Source: Laburnicola sp. R22_1 (taxonomy: Eukaryota; Ascomycota; Dothideomycetes; Pleosporales; Didymosphaeriaceae). From it: DNA of 64,000 nt. The notes beneath the pieces are model-generated. The model was not told the origin of the DNA. It worked only from the letters and a program-made list of their open reading frames with translations, and made no database searches. Of the stretch, positions 47,993-58,771 are shown one piece after another; positions within the stretch are counted from its first letter, which is position 1; the number at the start of each line of letters is the position of its first letter. Both the position numbers and the translations under genes were made by a program. The DNA lies in NCBI GenBank assembly GCA_014281115.1, contig JACONQ010000002.1:4030001-4094000 (forward strand), given 5' to 3'.

Positions 47993-50900
47993 CTACTGCG
48001 CGGGCGACGGAGACTGTTGAGATCCCGTAGAGCGCAAACGTCGGGCCATGCTATCGATCTCATGCAGCGTCTCGTTATTAAGATCATGCCGGAATAGTTG
48101 CTGTAGCCTTCCTAGCGCCATCGCGCCCATATCAAGTTGCAGCTCCGCCTCGCGAGCGTGTTTCTTTGCCTCCTCAGCGGCAATCTTGGCTAACCTGCAA
48201 GCGTCGACGCAATTGAGAACAACCTATGTCAATTGTATCGTTAGCACGAGTTCATGTAACATGATGGAGTGACTGTTTGGATTGCACGGACCTCTGCAGC
48301 TTCAAGACCACGCAGGCGATCTGGAACCTTGTCTGGCAACTGCGCTACTAGGCCGACAATCTTGGAGAGAATGGCTGTAGTATCCGAGCTAATTGCTGAT
48401 GGGCCGTCCACGGCGCGACTAGACGATTTCTCAATCTTAATATCCTTGGACTGTGTTTTGGACGGAATTCGGCCTGCTTTGGATGCTGGACCGCGCTCGG
48501 TCTCGGCCTCTGCCGTTTTGTGGGGATTAGCTTTGGAGAACTTCGTAGAGGTCACGAAACGTTTCGTCAGGGTGCTCTTAGTCAGAGATGGTCGCTTTGG
48601 CTCAACCGGTAGCGGTGGCACTTTCTCCTTGATGTCTCGGAAATGGAACAGATTCCGCAAACTGCGCTTCGCTTTGATCTGTCCTGCAGCTCCGACCGAG
48701 CTCTTGTTCTCATCTTTGCGATAACCATTAATGTCTTTTCCGACACTGTTGTCAGGACGCTCAGAACGGGGCTTGCTGACAGCCTTTCGAGAAGCACGTT
48801 GATCATCCAACCTGGTTGAATTGCCAGCAGACATAGCTCCTCCAGCAAGTCTCGATCGAGTCGGGCCCAGAGACTTGTCTCTTGGAGACTGAGCCGAACG
48901 AGACGCAGCAATGGGTGAAGAAAGCCTATTTCCTGAAGTGCGACTGATGCGCGGATTTGTCTGAACAAGTAAGGGGCTCGTCTTGCTACGATCCGTTGTC
49001 GAAATCTTTGTTGGCAACAAGCCATCTTCGCGAGACCCCTTGGAAGTAGCTGAAACATTGGCCGCATCTGATGCGGACGGGCTTGAGCGAGAAGCCACTG
49101 TCGAATTAGCCTTTGCGAGCACCGAGTTCGGGGGCGATATCTTCTTGCTCTCAACTGTCTGCCATACTCAATTAGCTTGTCTGGTCGACGAGGGAGCCAA
49201 TTTCCTTACCTTGGCCGCTCGTCGAATAGGAGTTGGAGTTGCTCTAGAAGAATCCTTCGGCTGGCTAACAGTAGTCTCCTGGGGAGGCGGGCGTTGCGGA
49301 GACTCGGAGACATGTCGTGCCCCGTTGAATGACCGCATAGGCAGTTTGGAGGTTCTCCGAGACTCGTGTGACGATGGAACGATGGGAGACGGTGAGGTCT
49401 TCGACTGAAGCGCGACACTAGACTTCGAAATATGGCGCGACCGAACTGAACCGTCCTTAACAGCTGAGCTGATCTTCTTGTTTGTGCCAAGAGACAACGA
49501 TGTAACAGATCGGGACACGGCAGAAAACTTTGATCCGGTCTGTAGAGACATCCGACCGGTAAGTGCACTGATCGTTCGCTCCTGCGATGACTTCCTACCC
49601 GTAACAATATCTGGTATCGGCGGTACCTCATTACCATATATAATGCTGTCAGCGTCGTACGCAATTCTCAATGTCGCACCGAAACCCGGCCTTAGGGAGT
49701 GACTGGAAAGATGCTTGACGCGACTGCACGGGAAGCCATCGAGTTGCGGCTCTTCGTCGAGCGACGAACCAGCCGCCCTGCTCCAAGTAGAAGATGTAGA
49801 ATCGAAGGAGGCATGTTTAAGGATGGCTGGGCGAGAGGCATGTGCTGACAAAGGTGTTGGCGTTCGCGCGGTGTTTTCATCGCTAAGACTGAATCCACTC
49901 GCGCCAAGACGTTCCGACTGGAGGGCAGTGGTGCCGGGCCCCTCATATTCCTTTGTATCGATCAATGGCCACTTTTTGTTGCCCGAATCAGCGTCCAGGT
50001 CCAGGGGGAGCGATGCATCCGAAAGTCGGGCAGTTGCTATTTGAGAGTCCTGAAGCCGAACCGGTAATGGAGATGAATCTTGCTTAGAACTGACGCGGGG
50101 GACCGCCATCTTGCCGGCGAGTGGGCTGTCCCAGGCCTCGTTGTCGACTGTCGTGAGGGCATGAACAGTTGGATCTGAAGACACTGAGGTGCCCACGTCA
50201 ATGAGCGGACTGCTGAAAGCGATGGCGGCGTTGCTATTATCATACGAAGCAGGCGCAGGCAATGCGGTGGACTTATACTCATTATGAGTGATCAGTGGCA
50301 CAGACGCTGGACAGTCTTTGGTGTCGATATGGGGATGGAGCTCCAATGGCAATCCAGGTCGGGAGATGTTGTTGCTAGTAGACTCAACGCTCGTCTGAAT
50401 CACAGATGCAGCCTTATCCTTTGGCAAGACTATCTCGGGCGACAGAATCGGCCATTCTTCGAAGGATGGTGCTCCGACGACATCGGCGTCCACCAAGGTT
50501 CGTTGCGCCTTTGGGGGGCTCGAAGCATTCACGACTTGCGCAATTGGTGCACCGGGCAGAGGCTTGTCGCGGCTGGCTGGAGGGCTCGGTTTCCGCTTCT
50601 GCAGGTTTATCAGTTTGCTTGTCTTATGATGCGCGGCTGATGACTTACTGGCACTACAGAAGGGCCCGCGTGTGACTTGTTTCCTCTACGAAGCCTGGAC
50701 CGGGTGGAACGCTGGGATGCAACGGCCGTTCCCGTCTGGAGAGGCAGACCCGGAGCAGTGGTCGCGGGCACCTTGCGAGGAATCTTCGAGCCGCGAGTGG
50801 GTGACATGCCCATCATGGGAGAGTTGGTGCGCGCAGAATAGAGAGGAGAACCGGAGGGGCTGACACTGAAAGGGTTGCGACGCTGCCCGCCGACAGTTGA

Positions 50901-51020
50901 AGTGGGTACTCCAAGGCTCGATGCCCTTGATGTCGGATTTGAGGACCTGCTGGGATTTGTCTCGTCAGCATCCGCATCAATAAGCTCGCGGTACATTGCG
51001 CCAAGGTATTCAGCACTCAT
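47993..51020 (-). CDS. large Ser/Pro-rich protein of unknown function, 952 aa
   Basis: Four exons on the minus strand join in phase 0: 50649-51020, 49210-50598, 48292-49158 and 47993-48223. Introns of 50, 51 and 68 nt have GTAAGT, GTAAGG and GTCCGT donors. The ATG at 51020 gives MSAEYLGAMYRELIDADADE, a conserved-looking acidic helix. The following 800 residues are rich in Ser, Thr, Arg and Pro and probably disordered, with many basic Ser/Pro sites such as SPTRGSKIP. A basic segment with KRSLRNLFHFRDIKEKVPPL lies near residue 740. The last 80 residues (CVDACRLAKIAAEEAKKHAR...) form a charged helix or coiled coil. This layout suits a scaffold or a phosphorylated regulator, but I do not recognise the family. 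All three junctions restore an open frame, which supports the model. Confidence 0.8.
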
Positions 51021-51918
51021 GTGGCCTCTGCTTGTTAGTATAGTTAGTAGCGGAGGCCGCGCTGGTGCGTCGTACGAAGTCGCGCAGCGGGGGAGGAGGA
51101 TGGGTGTAAAGAAAAGGGTTCGGCCAGCGTGAGCAGGAAAACATGGCAAAATGACGCGTTGTGGTCGTCCCAGAAACGGCTAGCGAGCAATCAGTGCAGT
51201 GAAAAGGCTGCGGTGTCGTCCAGACATGTAGTGAAAGCAGCGCCTTGGAGTGATGACGTGATCGCGGGCGTTCCAAAACAGCAGAACAAACTTGGGGAAG
51301 GAGCGCCATGAGCTGCTGCTGATGCCCAATTATATCAGGCCGGTATTGCTACAGTCTGAGGACAAAACTTGGAAGACATGCTAGGGTCGATGTTGACCAA
51401 GAGGCGTGGTACGTAACCGACCCATCTACAAGCTCTTGTCCACAACAATACATATCATAAGATCTGGAACTTTGGAAGGGGCCCAGAGCCTAGCACGCCC
51501 GTGTAAGCAGCTCCCGTCCATAGCTCACACCTTATGCTCCACTCTTTAGATGTAGCTATTTCCATGCTCTTGAAAGATTATCAGCAGAAAAGAAGCCACA
51601 AGGCAGCACGAGGTCAGCCGTGCAGTGTTCGACCCTGCCGGTAGAGTCTGGATGATTCTCGAAGTGAGCATGCATAGAGCCGTTTTAAGCCCAAAGACGT
51701 TATGTTTTGCTAGTTGTTCTGATTTGAAACTTAGGAAAATCGCTGTCCTTAACAGATGTGATCGTAGTGATGTTGGTAGGCAAGATAGTAGGAAGTCGCG
51801 GTCACGGTGGTTGTCGGCGGAACTAGTCGGCCCGAGCTTGAAGCCACCTAGACGCGTGGTACCGTACGCAAGGCAGTACTCCAACAACATTCATGTTGCT
51901 GGCTGACCTTTAGCTACC
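51021..51918. other. divergent intergenic region upstream of GWT1 and the 952-aa gene
   Basis: About 900 bases between divergent starts. ORFs on both strands overlap one another and have no gene-like features. It contains the promoters of both genes, but no specific site is supported. Confidence 0.55.
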
Positions 51919-53449
51919 ATGGCAAAGGACTACAAGCAGCTCAAGATGGAGCATGTCTCCGGACATACGGGCAGCTCGCTCTCCGACATCAACAGTGTCT
52001 CTCTCGCAATGCCTGTACCGTACATGACCCACCCTCGAACGCGCCTGCCTATACTGACTGCGTAATTGACAGTTGGCCATCCTGTTATGGTCTGTCCTCC
52101 AGTCACGCATGCGCCAGTTCACGCCGTACACTGCCGGCGCTTTTCTCGTCGACCTTCTGCTCAGTTGCGGAATAACGCTCGTAGCGACGACTGTATACTC
52201 CTCCTCGCCATGGCTTTTGAACGCGCTTTTGGTCCTTCCGGCCGCTGTCATATACTCCACCTCGCGGCCAACGACGATGAGACAGAGCGCTTGCCCGCCA
52301 AAGAGGTCGGACAACCGCGCGCAGGCGAATCTTGACCCGCTGCCGATGAAACCGTTCATCACGAACTACCGCGGCTCCATGATGGTCATAACATGCATTG
52401 CTATTCTGGCTGTAGATTTCCGCGTCTTTCCCCGCCGATTTGCTAAGGTGGAGAACTGGGGAACGTCGCTGATGGACTTGGGGGTGGGATCATTCGTCTT
52501 CACGAATGGTGTTGTATCCGTCCGATCGTCCTTAAAGTCGGAGACGGGGCAAATGCCACCTCTTCCCAGACGCCTAGTTGCGTCGTTGAGACATGCACTG
52601 CCGTTGATTGTTCTGGGCACCGTACGGCTCATCTCGGTCAAAGGCTTGGACTACGCAGAGCACATCACCGAGTATGGTGTGCACTGGAACTTCTTCTTCA
52701 CGCTTGGATTTTTGCCACCCTTTGTCGCGATCTTCCAATCACTGTTCGCACTGGTCCCTTCATACGCCGTGTTATCTTGCATTCTAGCCGTCATCTACGA
52801 AATCGCACTCGACCAGACCAACCTTGGTATATTCATCCTCACAGGCCAACGCACGGATCTGCTCTCGAAGAACCGAGAAGGGATCTTCTCCTTTTTCGGC
52901 TACTTGGCCATCTTTCTTGCAGGTCAATCTTTAGGGACATACACACTTCCTAGGGAGCAGCCTCCTCCCAAAGATGCCTCGATAAGCACGCTCCTTAGAC
53001 ACTCGATCCTAGGCGAACTCATTATTTCGGCCACGCTATGGACGGCACTGTTCTACTTCTCCATCAGCTATTTCGGCCTCGGCCTCACCGTATCGCGACG
53101 TCTTGCCAATTTGCCCTACTTTCTCTGGGTATGTTCGTTCAATAGCTACCAGGTTGCTATCTGCTGCGCTTTCGAAACCTTCCTTTTCCCCAATATCCAC
53201 AGAGCCACGACGAATGCAGAAGAGAAGCAAAGGTGCCGAGAGGCAACGAGCACAGTCTTATATGCCATCAACCGTAATGGTCTGGCTGTGTTCTTGCTGG
53301 CAAATCTCCTCACAGGCTTGGTCAATATGACGATGCCAACGCTACACATGGGGATATCACTGACAATGGCTGTTCTGGTTGGCTATATCACTGCAATAGC
53401 TGGATTCGCTGTCGCGCTCGATCGATTGGATGTCTCTGTCAAGCTGTAG
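51919..53449 (+). CDS. GWT1: Gwt1, GPI-anchor inositol acyltransferase (PIG-W family)
   Basis: Acylates the inositol of GlcN-PI in the ER membrane, an early step in GPI-anchor synthesis. Exon 1 (51919-52014) codes MAKDYKQLKMEHVSGHTGSS and continues to NSVSLAMP. A 58-nt intron (GTACCG...GACAG) leads to exon 2 (52073-53449), for 490 aa. The N-terminal pattern K-x-x-x-E-x-x-V-S-G-x-T-G-S-S is the family start. It is followed by RPTTMRQSACPP-type loop, FITNYRGSMMVITCIAILAV and FPRRFAKVENWGTSLMDLGVGSFV, then EYGVHWNFFFTLGFLPP, all hallmarks of the family. About a dozen hydrophobic helices are evident, and length matches fungal homologues (about 480-500). It is the target of the antifungal class that includes manogepix. 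The donor GTACCG is weak, so the exact exon-1 end could vary slightly. Confidence 0.93.
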
Positions 53450-53951
53450 ATGATAGTTAGCCATTGCTCTCGTGTAATTATCAAATTAAATGACCGTTGT
53501 CGTGGGAGATTCTAACCTAGTTCGAGTCCTCGCAATACACAGGGAGGGATAACACTGGAGGCACTAAAGCCCAGTACCTAGCACATAGTGCTCATGTTAT
53601 TATTTCGTGTGTGCAAGTAGACTTGTATACATGCGGTCAGCAAGGTCGCTCTATGCGTTATCGCTGGAACGTCTGGCACTCTCCGTTGTCGACAATACTA
53701 TCTATCGCCCAAGGGCACAACAAAATCTCGGAACCGTTCAAAATTTTGCTTCTTTGGGGGTTCACGTGAAGACGCGCCAACCTGGAGCGCGCCTGCCGCA
53801 AGCACGGTCCTCCACTTCCGCATTGGCAATATCGTACCCTCCACACTCAGTCGTAAACACCGAACACCCAAACTTCCTACATAAATGTTCCGATACATTC
53901 TCTCGTGTTATCTTCCGTCCCAGAGCTGTCAATGTGAATAGTGTTGCAAAA
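53450..53951. other. intergenic between GWT1 and SFR1-like gene
   Basis: About 500 bases. The frame of the next gene is open back to 53607, but the upstream part has no conserved look and was treated as leader. Nothing else seen. Confidence 0.5.
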
Positions 53952-54662
53952 ATGTCAACGCCGCACGCCAAGCGCCGCCGGCTGAACGAGGCCACCAAGA
54001 CGCTGCACAAGCCATTCAAATCGCCTTTCCGCACACCACTGAAGCCAAACTTGGGCTCTGACCCACCTTCTTCCGATCCTGCCGAAATCAACGCGCCTTT
54101 AACGCCTACCGTCTCGAACACCATCACCACACTCCAGCCTCTTGTCACGAACGTGGCAAAGCCCCTCCTTCCCCGCTCGAGCCTCGCTACCCCCACGCGG
54201 CCGGGGCAAAAAAAATCACCCTCGAAGCCGAGTCTGACGCGCGAAATTATCCAGACGCGGAACGAGATCCAGGTCTTGTCGCAAGCCCATACGTTAGTTA
54301 CGTCTTCGAAGGACGAGGACCTGGTAGTGTTAATTGAGCGCTGGCGGACGGCGAGCCGAGCTGCTGCCGAGGAGCTGTTCGCAACTACAAGAAATAGAGT
54401 CAATCGTATGGGTGGAGTGGGTGCATGGAAGGATAGAGAGCAGGAGCAGCGAGAATGGAAGATGAAAGCTGAACGTGAGGATATGGAGGCCGAGAGAGAG
54501 AAGCTCCAAGAAGCAAGGGACAATGGTGAGATTAGCGAGGAGACTTATGAGCAGTATGGAGATGCAGATACGCGAATAGAGGAGGAAGGAAAGGAGACTT
54601 TCAAGGCTGCGGACGACGATGTAAGCAATTCTCCTGTTCGACCCGTCGCAGTTAGATACTAA
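53952..54662 (+). CDS. SFR1: Swi5-dependent recombination repair protein Sfr1/Mei5-like, 236 aa
   Basis: Sfr1 pairs with Swi5 to stimulate Rad51/Dmc1 strand exchange in homologous recombination and works in the nucleus. The chosen start gives MSTPHAKRRRLNEATKTLHK, with an early basic nuclear-localisation type cluster. The motif KPFKSPFRTPLK (residues 20-31) is the family hallmark found in Sfr1/Mei5/Dds20 proteins. A coiled-coil region follows, from about 95 to 125 (LTREIIQTRNEIQVLSQA). WRTASRAAAEELFATTRNRVNRMGG then matches the conserved C-terminal core. The C-terminus is acidic and carries long charged helices. Single exon. Assignment rests on motif recognition. Confidence 0.8.
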   Translation: MSTPHAKRRRLNEATKTLHKPFKSPFRTPLKPNLGSDPPSSDPAEINAPLTPTVSNTITTLQPLVTNVAKPLLPRSSLATPTRPGQKKSPSKPSLTREIIQTRNEIQVLSQAHTLVTSSKDEDLVVLIERWRTASRAAAEELFATTRNRVNRMGGVGAWKDREQEQREWKMKAEREDMEAEREKLQEARDNGEISEETYEQYGDADTRIEEEGKETFKAADDDVSNSPVRPVAVRY

Positions 54663-55136
54663 CCAATCACGGTCCTTCACAATGGATATGATGTTAAAGA
54701 CGCTCAACATCGACCTCAAGTTGATAGGCTACAACGCGGAGGCACAACGATGGGATGGATGAAGCAATCATCATGCACGACCGAAACGGACTACTCTTGC
54801 AAGCATGCATCATACTCACGCTCCGGTTTATTGGGAAAGAAGAGAGCACGGCCTCTCGGTGTCCCAGTTGACGAGCATATGAATTTACGGAAATATTGGT
54901 GTGTATCCTCGAGTTAACTTACTTGATTTTTCTGACTAACATGCTGGCAGATATCAAGCTGATATAATAATTGTAAAAAGGCCATCATGATAAGTGTTCA
55001 ATATACTAAATTGAGTTGTATGTGCCTAGGACTTTGCCCGTGACGTCATTAATATTCAGGACTCTTATGTTGACCGAACATTGAATCCCAACCCTCTCAC
55101 ACATTGGCCCCCGCTGACAATTTCCCATTCTCCGTC
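54663..55136. other. intergenic
   Basis: About 470 bases without ORF or repeat. It includes TGACGTCA at about 55,041-55,048, a bZIP palindrome roughly 90 bases before the dehydrogenase start, the same consensus as upstream of the hydrolase gene. Confidence 0.5.
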
Positions 55137-56002
55137 ATGTCCCTCAAAAACCAAAACGTACTCATCACAGGCGCCAGCATCGGCATCGGTGCGGCAATGG
55201 CCCACCGGCTGGCCCAAGAGCGAGCCAACCTCGTCCTCTTCGCCTACACCAGCGACAAACTCAAGTCCCTTGCCCGAGACATACAATCCAGATTCGAAGA
55301 CTCCATCAAAATCTTCACTGCAGCAGTCGACGTCTCTTCCCACATCGATGTGACCACAGCCATCAACAATGTTGTGAAGGAATACGGCCCCATCCACATC
55401 TTAATCAACAATGCTGGTCTCGCCCTTGGCGCACCCGCCGCATTTCCAGATCTCAAGATCCAAGATGTGATCACGATGACGGACACCAATATCAATGGGT
55501 ATTTGTCCGCTACCTATGCTGTGCTGAATGAAGGCGGCATGAAAGGAGCAGGCAAGGGAACGATTTTGAACGTAACATCTACGATTGCGCTGGAGGTGCC
55601 GCCGTTTTCTGGGGAGAGCATTTACCACACCAGTAAGATGTTTCAAGAGGGATTTACGAATGCGTTGAGGGCAGAGCTGGTGGGCACTAATATTAAAGTA
55701 TTGGCGATAAGGCCCGGAGTTGTGGCGACACATTTCCATGAGCAGAGGGTTGGGTTTGATAAAGAAGCTTATAATGAGTTCATGCAAGGTACGTTGTGTG
55801 CTCGCAGCTTGTAGTTTTGCAGCTGACGTATGATATTTTAGAATTTGAGCCCTTGGTTGCCGAGGATGTAACGGGTGCAGCGGCTTGGATGTTGAGTGGG
55901 AAGGAGAGAGTGAGCGTGAAGGCTCTGGATGTGGTCCCAACTGCGCAGAGGAGCCTGCCCGTGTTCGATCGGGACTGGAATAAGAGGAATGAGGTCGAAT
56001 GA
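55137..56002 (+). CDS. short-chain dehydrogenase/reductase (classical SDR), 270 aa
   Basis: An NAD(P)-dependent oxidoreductase of the classical SDR fold; the substrate is unknown. Exons are 55137-55788 and 55842-56002, with a 53-nt intron (GTACGT...TTTAG). The cofactor motif TGASIGIG is at residues 11-18 and NNAG near 90. The catalytic Ser lies in NVTSTIALEV near 148, and Tyr-x3-Lys is YHTSK near 163. RPGVVATHF follows the active site as usual. Residues after the cofactor strand (FAYTSDKL) lack an acidic residue at the end of strand 2, which leans towards NADP(H). The C-terminal RDWNKR resembles the yeast serine/3-hydroxy acid dehydrogenase (Ydf1/YMR226C) type, but that is only suggestive. 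Confidence 0.9.
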
Positions 56003-56576
56003 GGTAACTTCGGAGACGAGATAATGTTTACTCTAAATCGATACTAGCACCTCCAGTCTCGTACGACCCAATATCCAGTGCGTCATCCGTCGTCGACATG
56101 GTTCGGACACAATCTGCCATCAACCTGCGCCCGTACGTGTAGCGGACCTGTCAGCATAGGTTTAGCAGTGTTATCCAGGCTCTGGGTCGGCCTATTACAT
56201 ATTTATGAATCAAGCCAGAGAAGGACCGGTCCTGCCTTTCTTTCTAAAATCAATTGCTGCTTTCGTCACAGGATAATATCTGACACGATGAATAGGTTCT
56301 CCGAGGCTTGAGATGAAGGGTTCGGAGGGAAATTTTCGAGAATGGAAAGTGCAAAGACGTGTCAGGTGAACACCTTGGTGCCGCTCGTGCCACATCCCCG
56401 CTTCTTGAGTTGCAGTGTACCTCCACTGACAAACTCTTGCGACCCTCTTTGAGGGCGTTCGGTCATACGGCCTTATCTCAGGCAGGCCAAACGTAGTACT
56501 CGTGGAATGCCCCCGCTTCTGCGGCTGTATTTCAACAGACCTGCCTGGAAAGCATATCCCAACACACTTTGCAACC
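56003..56576. other. intergenic
   Basis: About 570 bases between the dehydrogenase and the STAND-type gene. No gene, repeat or regulatory site recognised. Confidence 0.5.
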
Positions 56577-57707
56577 ATGGCTGAGGCACTGGCAGGCCTC
56601 GGCATTGCCGCGAATGTATCACAATTCGTCTCCTTTGGACTGCAACTGGTCCGGGACGGAAAGGAGATTTACGCATCGGTCGAAGGGCTACAAGAACACC
56701 ACCACCATGTCGAAACCAAGGTAGATGACGCGGAGAGGACATGGGCGGAGGCGCGGCTCAAAGTCGTGAAGTATCGCGAGGAAACATTACCAGAAAACAA
56801 CCTAGCGATTGAATGTCTGGTCACAGAATGCGAAACAACAGCGTCCAGGCTAAGAAAATCGTTAATTGAACTAAAAGTCCCGGACACTGCCTATCATCGC
56901 TGGTGGGAGACGGTGAAGAAGACATTCAAGGGCGCTACTAAAAAGAGAGAGATTGAACAGTTGCAGCAGAGGTTGTTTGAGATTGAATGCCGGTTGAGAA
57001 CTAGGTTACAGGTCATGTTCCAACAGTAAGTCAACTGTATATGAGCAGAAGATGAGGGAGATCACCCAAGGCTGACAGAAGGACAAGGGAAAGCCATTCG
57101 GAAGTTATGAGCGCCATTACGGCTATTGATAGAAACGCCAAAGACATGACGGTCAACACTGAGACAACACTCGACAATCTCAGAAAGGAGCTCATCGACT
57201 TGGTTGCGAAACAGACAGACCGAGCAAGCTCATCATTGGGTGCAAGAGTTTCTGGTATTGACGACATCTCGAGAAGCCTTAGCTCTTTCGCAGAGCATGC
57301 ACAAATCACAGCAAGACGACAGAGCATACTCGAAGGATTGATATTCAACAGCATGAAAGCCGGACAAGACATGATCGAAGAAGCACACCAGAAGACGCTG
57401 GAGTGGATGTATGATAGTCGGAAAAGCCGGTTCGTGGAATGGCCGGAATCCGATGCAGAATTGTACTGGATTGAAGGCAAGGTGAGTGACGAACCCATGC
57501 ATCAATGCACCTGGAGATGAGCTAAGCGTGATAGCCTGGGAGTGGCAAGTCCACGCTCATGAAGTATCATCGAAGTGCACGTGAGGGATCTTCAACAGCG
57601 AGCCGAACAACGTGGAGAGGCTCGGGGCCAAGATTGAGGAGAAGACACGGCGGTTGGAGAAGGAAGAGTCGACGTCGTTCATCTGGCGAATGCTCGGTTG
57701 GAAGTGA
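56577..57707 (+). pseudogene. STAND/NACHT-type protein gene, broken after the Walker A motif
   Basis: Starts MAEALAGLGIAANVSQFVSF, the typical opening of the fungal N-terminal domain of STAND (NLR-like) proteins, which act in non-self recognition. Exons 56577-57025 and 57079-57481 and a third from 57535 join in frame. They lead through a helical region to WIEGK-PGSGKSTLMKY, a clear P-loop (Walker A) formed across the last junction. After the P-loop the frame turns into low-complexity Arg/Ser sequence until a stop at 57825. A different frame carries GIFNSEPNNVERLGAKIEEK and ends FIWRMLGWK with a stop at 57705. That looks like a genuine coding end. No Walker B, rest of NACHT domain or repeat domain is present. 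The best reading is a gene damaged by an internal deletion and frameshift; a short expressed protein remains possible. Confidence 0.65.
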
Positions 57708-58568
57708 GATGACGGACAGGTGGTGCGCCAGTGCGGCTCATTGCAGGCTCATGGATCCGTTCTTCAGCCAGCTCATGTACCTTTGGTCTTATTTAGCAAG
57801 TATCTCGAGGTGCATCCAAATATAGCCGTCCATGTGGCTATGCTGACACCTATTATGGGCAAGTGCACACATGGCCTTCCGCCAAGGCCCAGCGTCAGGT
57901 GAGCTCAACAACAAACAGGCACCCGACATGCCTCCCCAGCCTCTGCCCCCCCGCTGTCCTGCTGTCCTGCAGTTCCGCTTTCCCGCCGTTCACCAGTTCG
58001 CAGCCGCTCTCTGGCATCTGCTGCCGCGGCCAGACCCACCGGCCGTCTCCTGCACGAGCGCCTCGTAGGGCAGAACCAGTGGGCGTTCGCGACACTCGGC
58101 CTCCCGGGCTGCTAGTCCGCCTCCGCCGAGCTGCCGTCCGGCCTGCTCCTGCTCCAGCTCCACCGCCGGAGTCAGCATTGCTCCAGCCTCAGCTCCAGCG
58201 CCGCTGTCTGTCCCGCTCTTCTCTCCCATCCTCTCCTTCGACACCATCCTTATCCCCTCCCCCATCGTTGCCCTCACCGCCGCTGTTCGCTCGTCGCCGC
58301 GCCCGTCCGTCGCCGCCTGCCGCTCCCGAGTCCCGTCGCAGTTTCAGAAGCACAGGCATTGCGTGGTGCCCCCAACCCGCGCCCAGCTCGGTTTCAGCGT
58401 CGCACGGCGGCCTTGTCTATTCGCTGTGCTCGGCGTGCACCACCACACCGCCAGCAAAGTGCCTCACACCCGTCTCAGCCGTGCTCCCAGCCTTCAAAGC
58501 GACGCGACGCTGCCCCGCTCGCAGCAGTCGCACACTGCACCAAGTGGTAGTCGCCGGTCCGCCATCTT
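57708..58568. other. CT-rich leader region upstream of UPF0658 gene
   Basis: About 860 bases of pyrimidine-rich, GC-rich DNA with overlapping ORFs rich in Pro, Ser and Arg in several frames, which suggests composition rather than coding. The last in-frame stop before the Golgi protein gene is at 58568. An unseen first exon of that gene may lie here. Confidence 0.5.
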
Positions 58569-58771
58569 AATCAATCTGCTCCAGCCGTCGAGCGGCTGTC
58601 CACTCCGCCAAAATTTCTCGCCACGAGGCTCGCACATCCCTCCTCGGAGGCCAGCCTCTCAACCGCAGCTACCAACACCCCCAACAGCCTTGTCAGCCAC
58701 CGCCCGGCGGCTACCACCACCGCGAGGGCTTCCCCACCGAACTGCCGCCTGTCGTCCGACGCAAGCGCAGG

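Noticed and set aside
53500..53540. tRNA 3' half (GTTCGAGTCC)
   Set aside because: No T stem pairs and no D or anticodon arm is found upstream.
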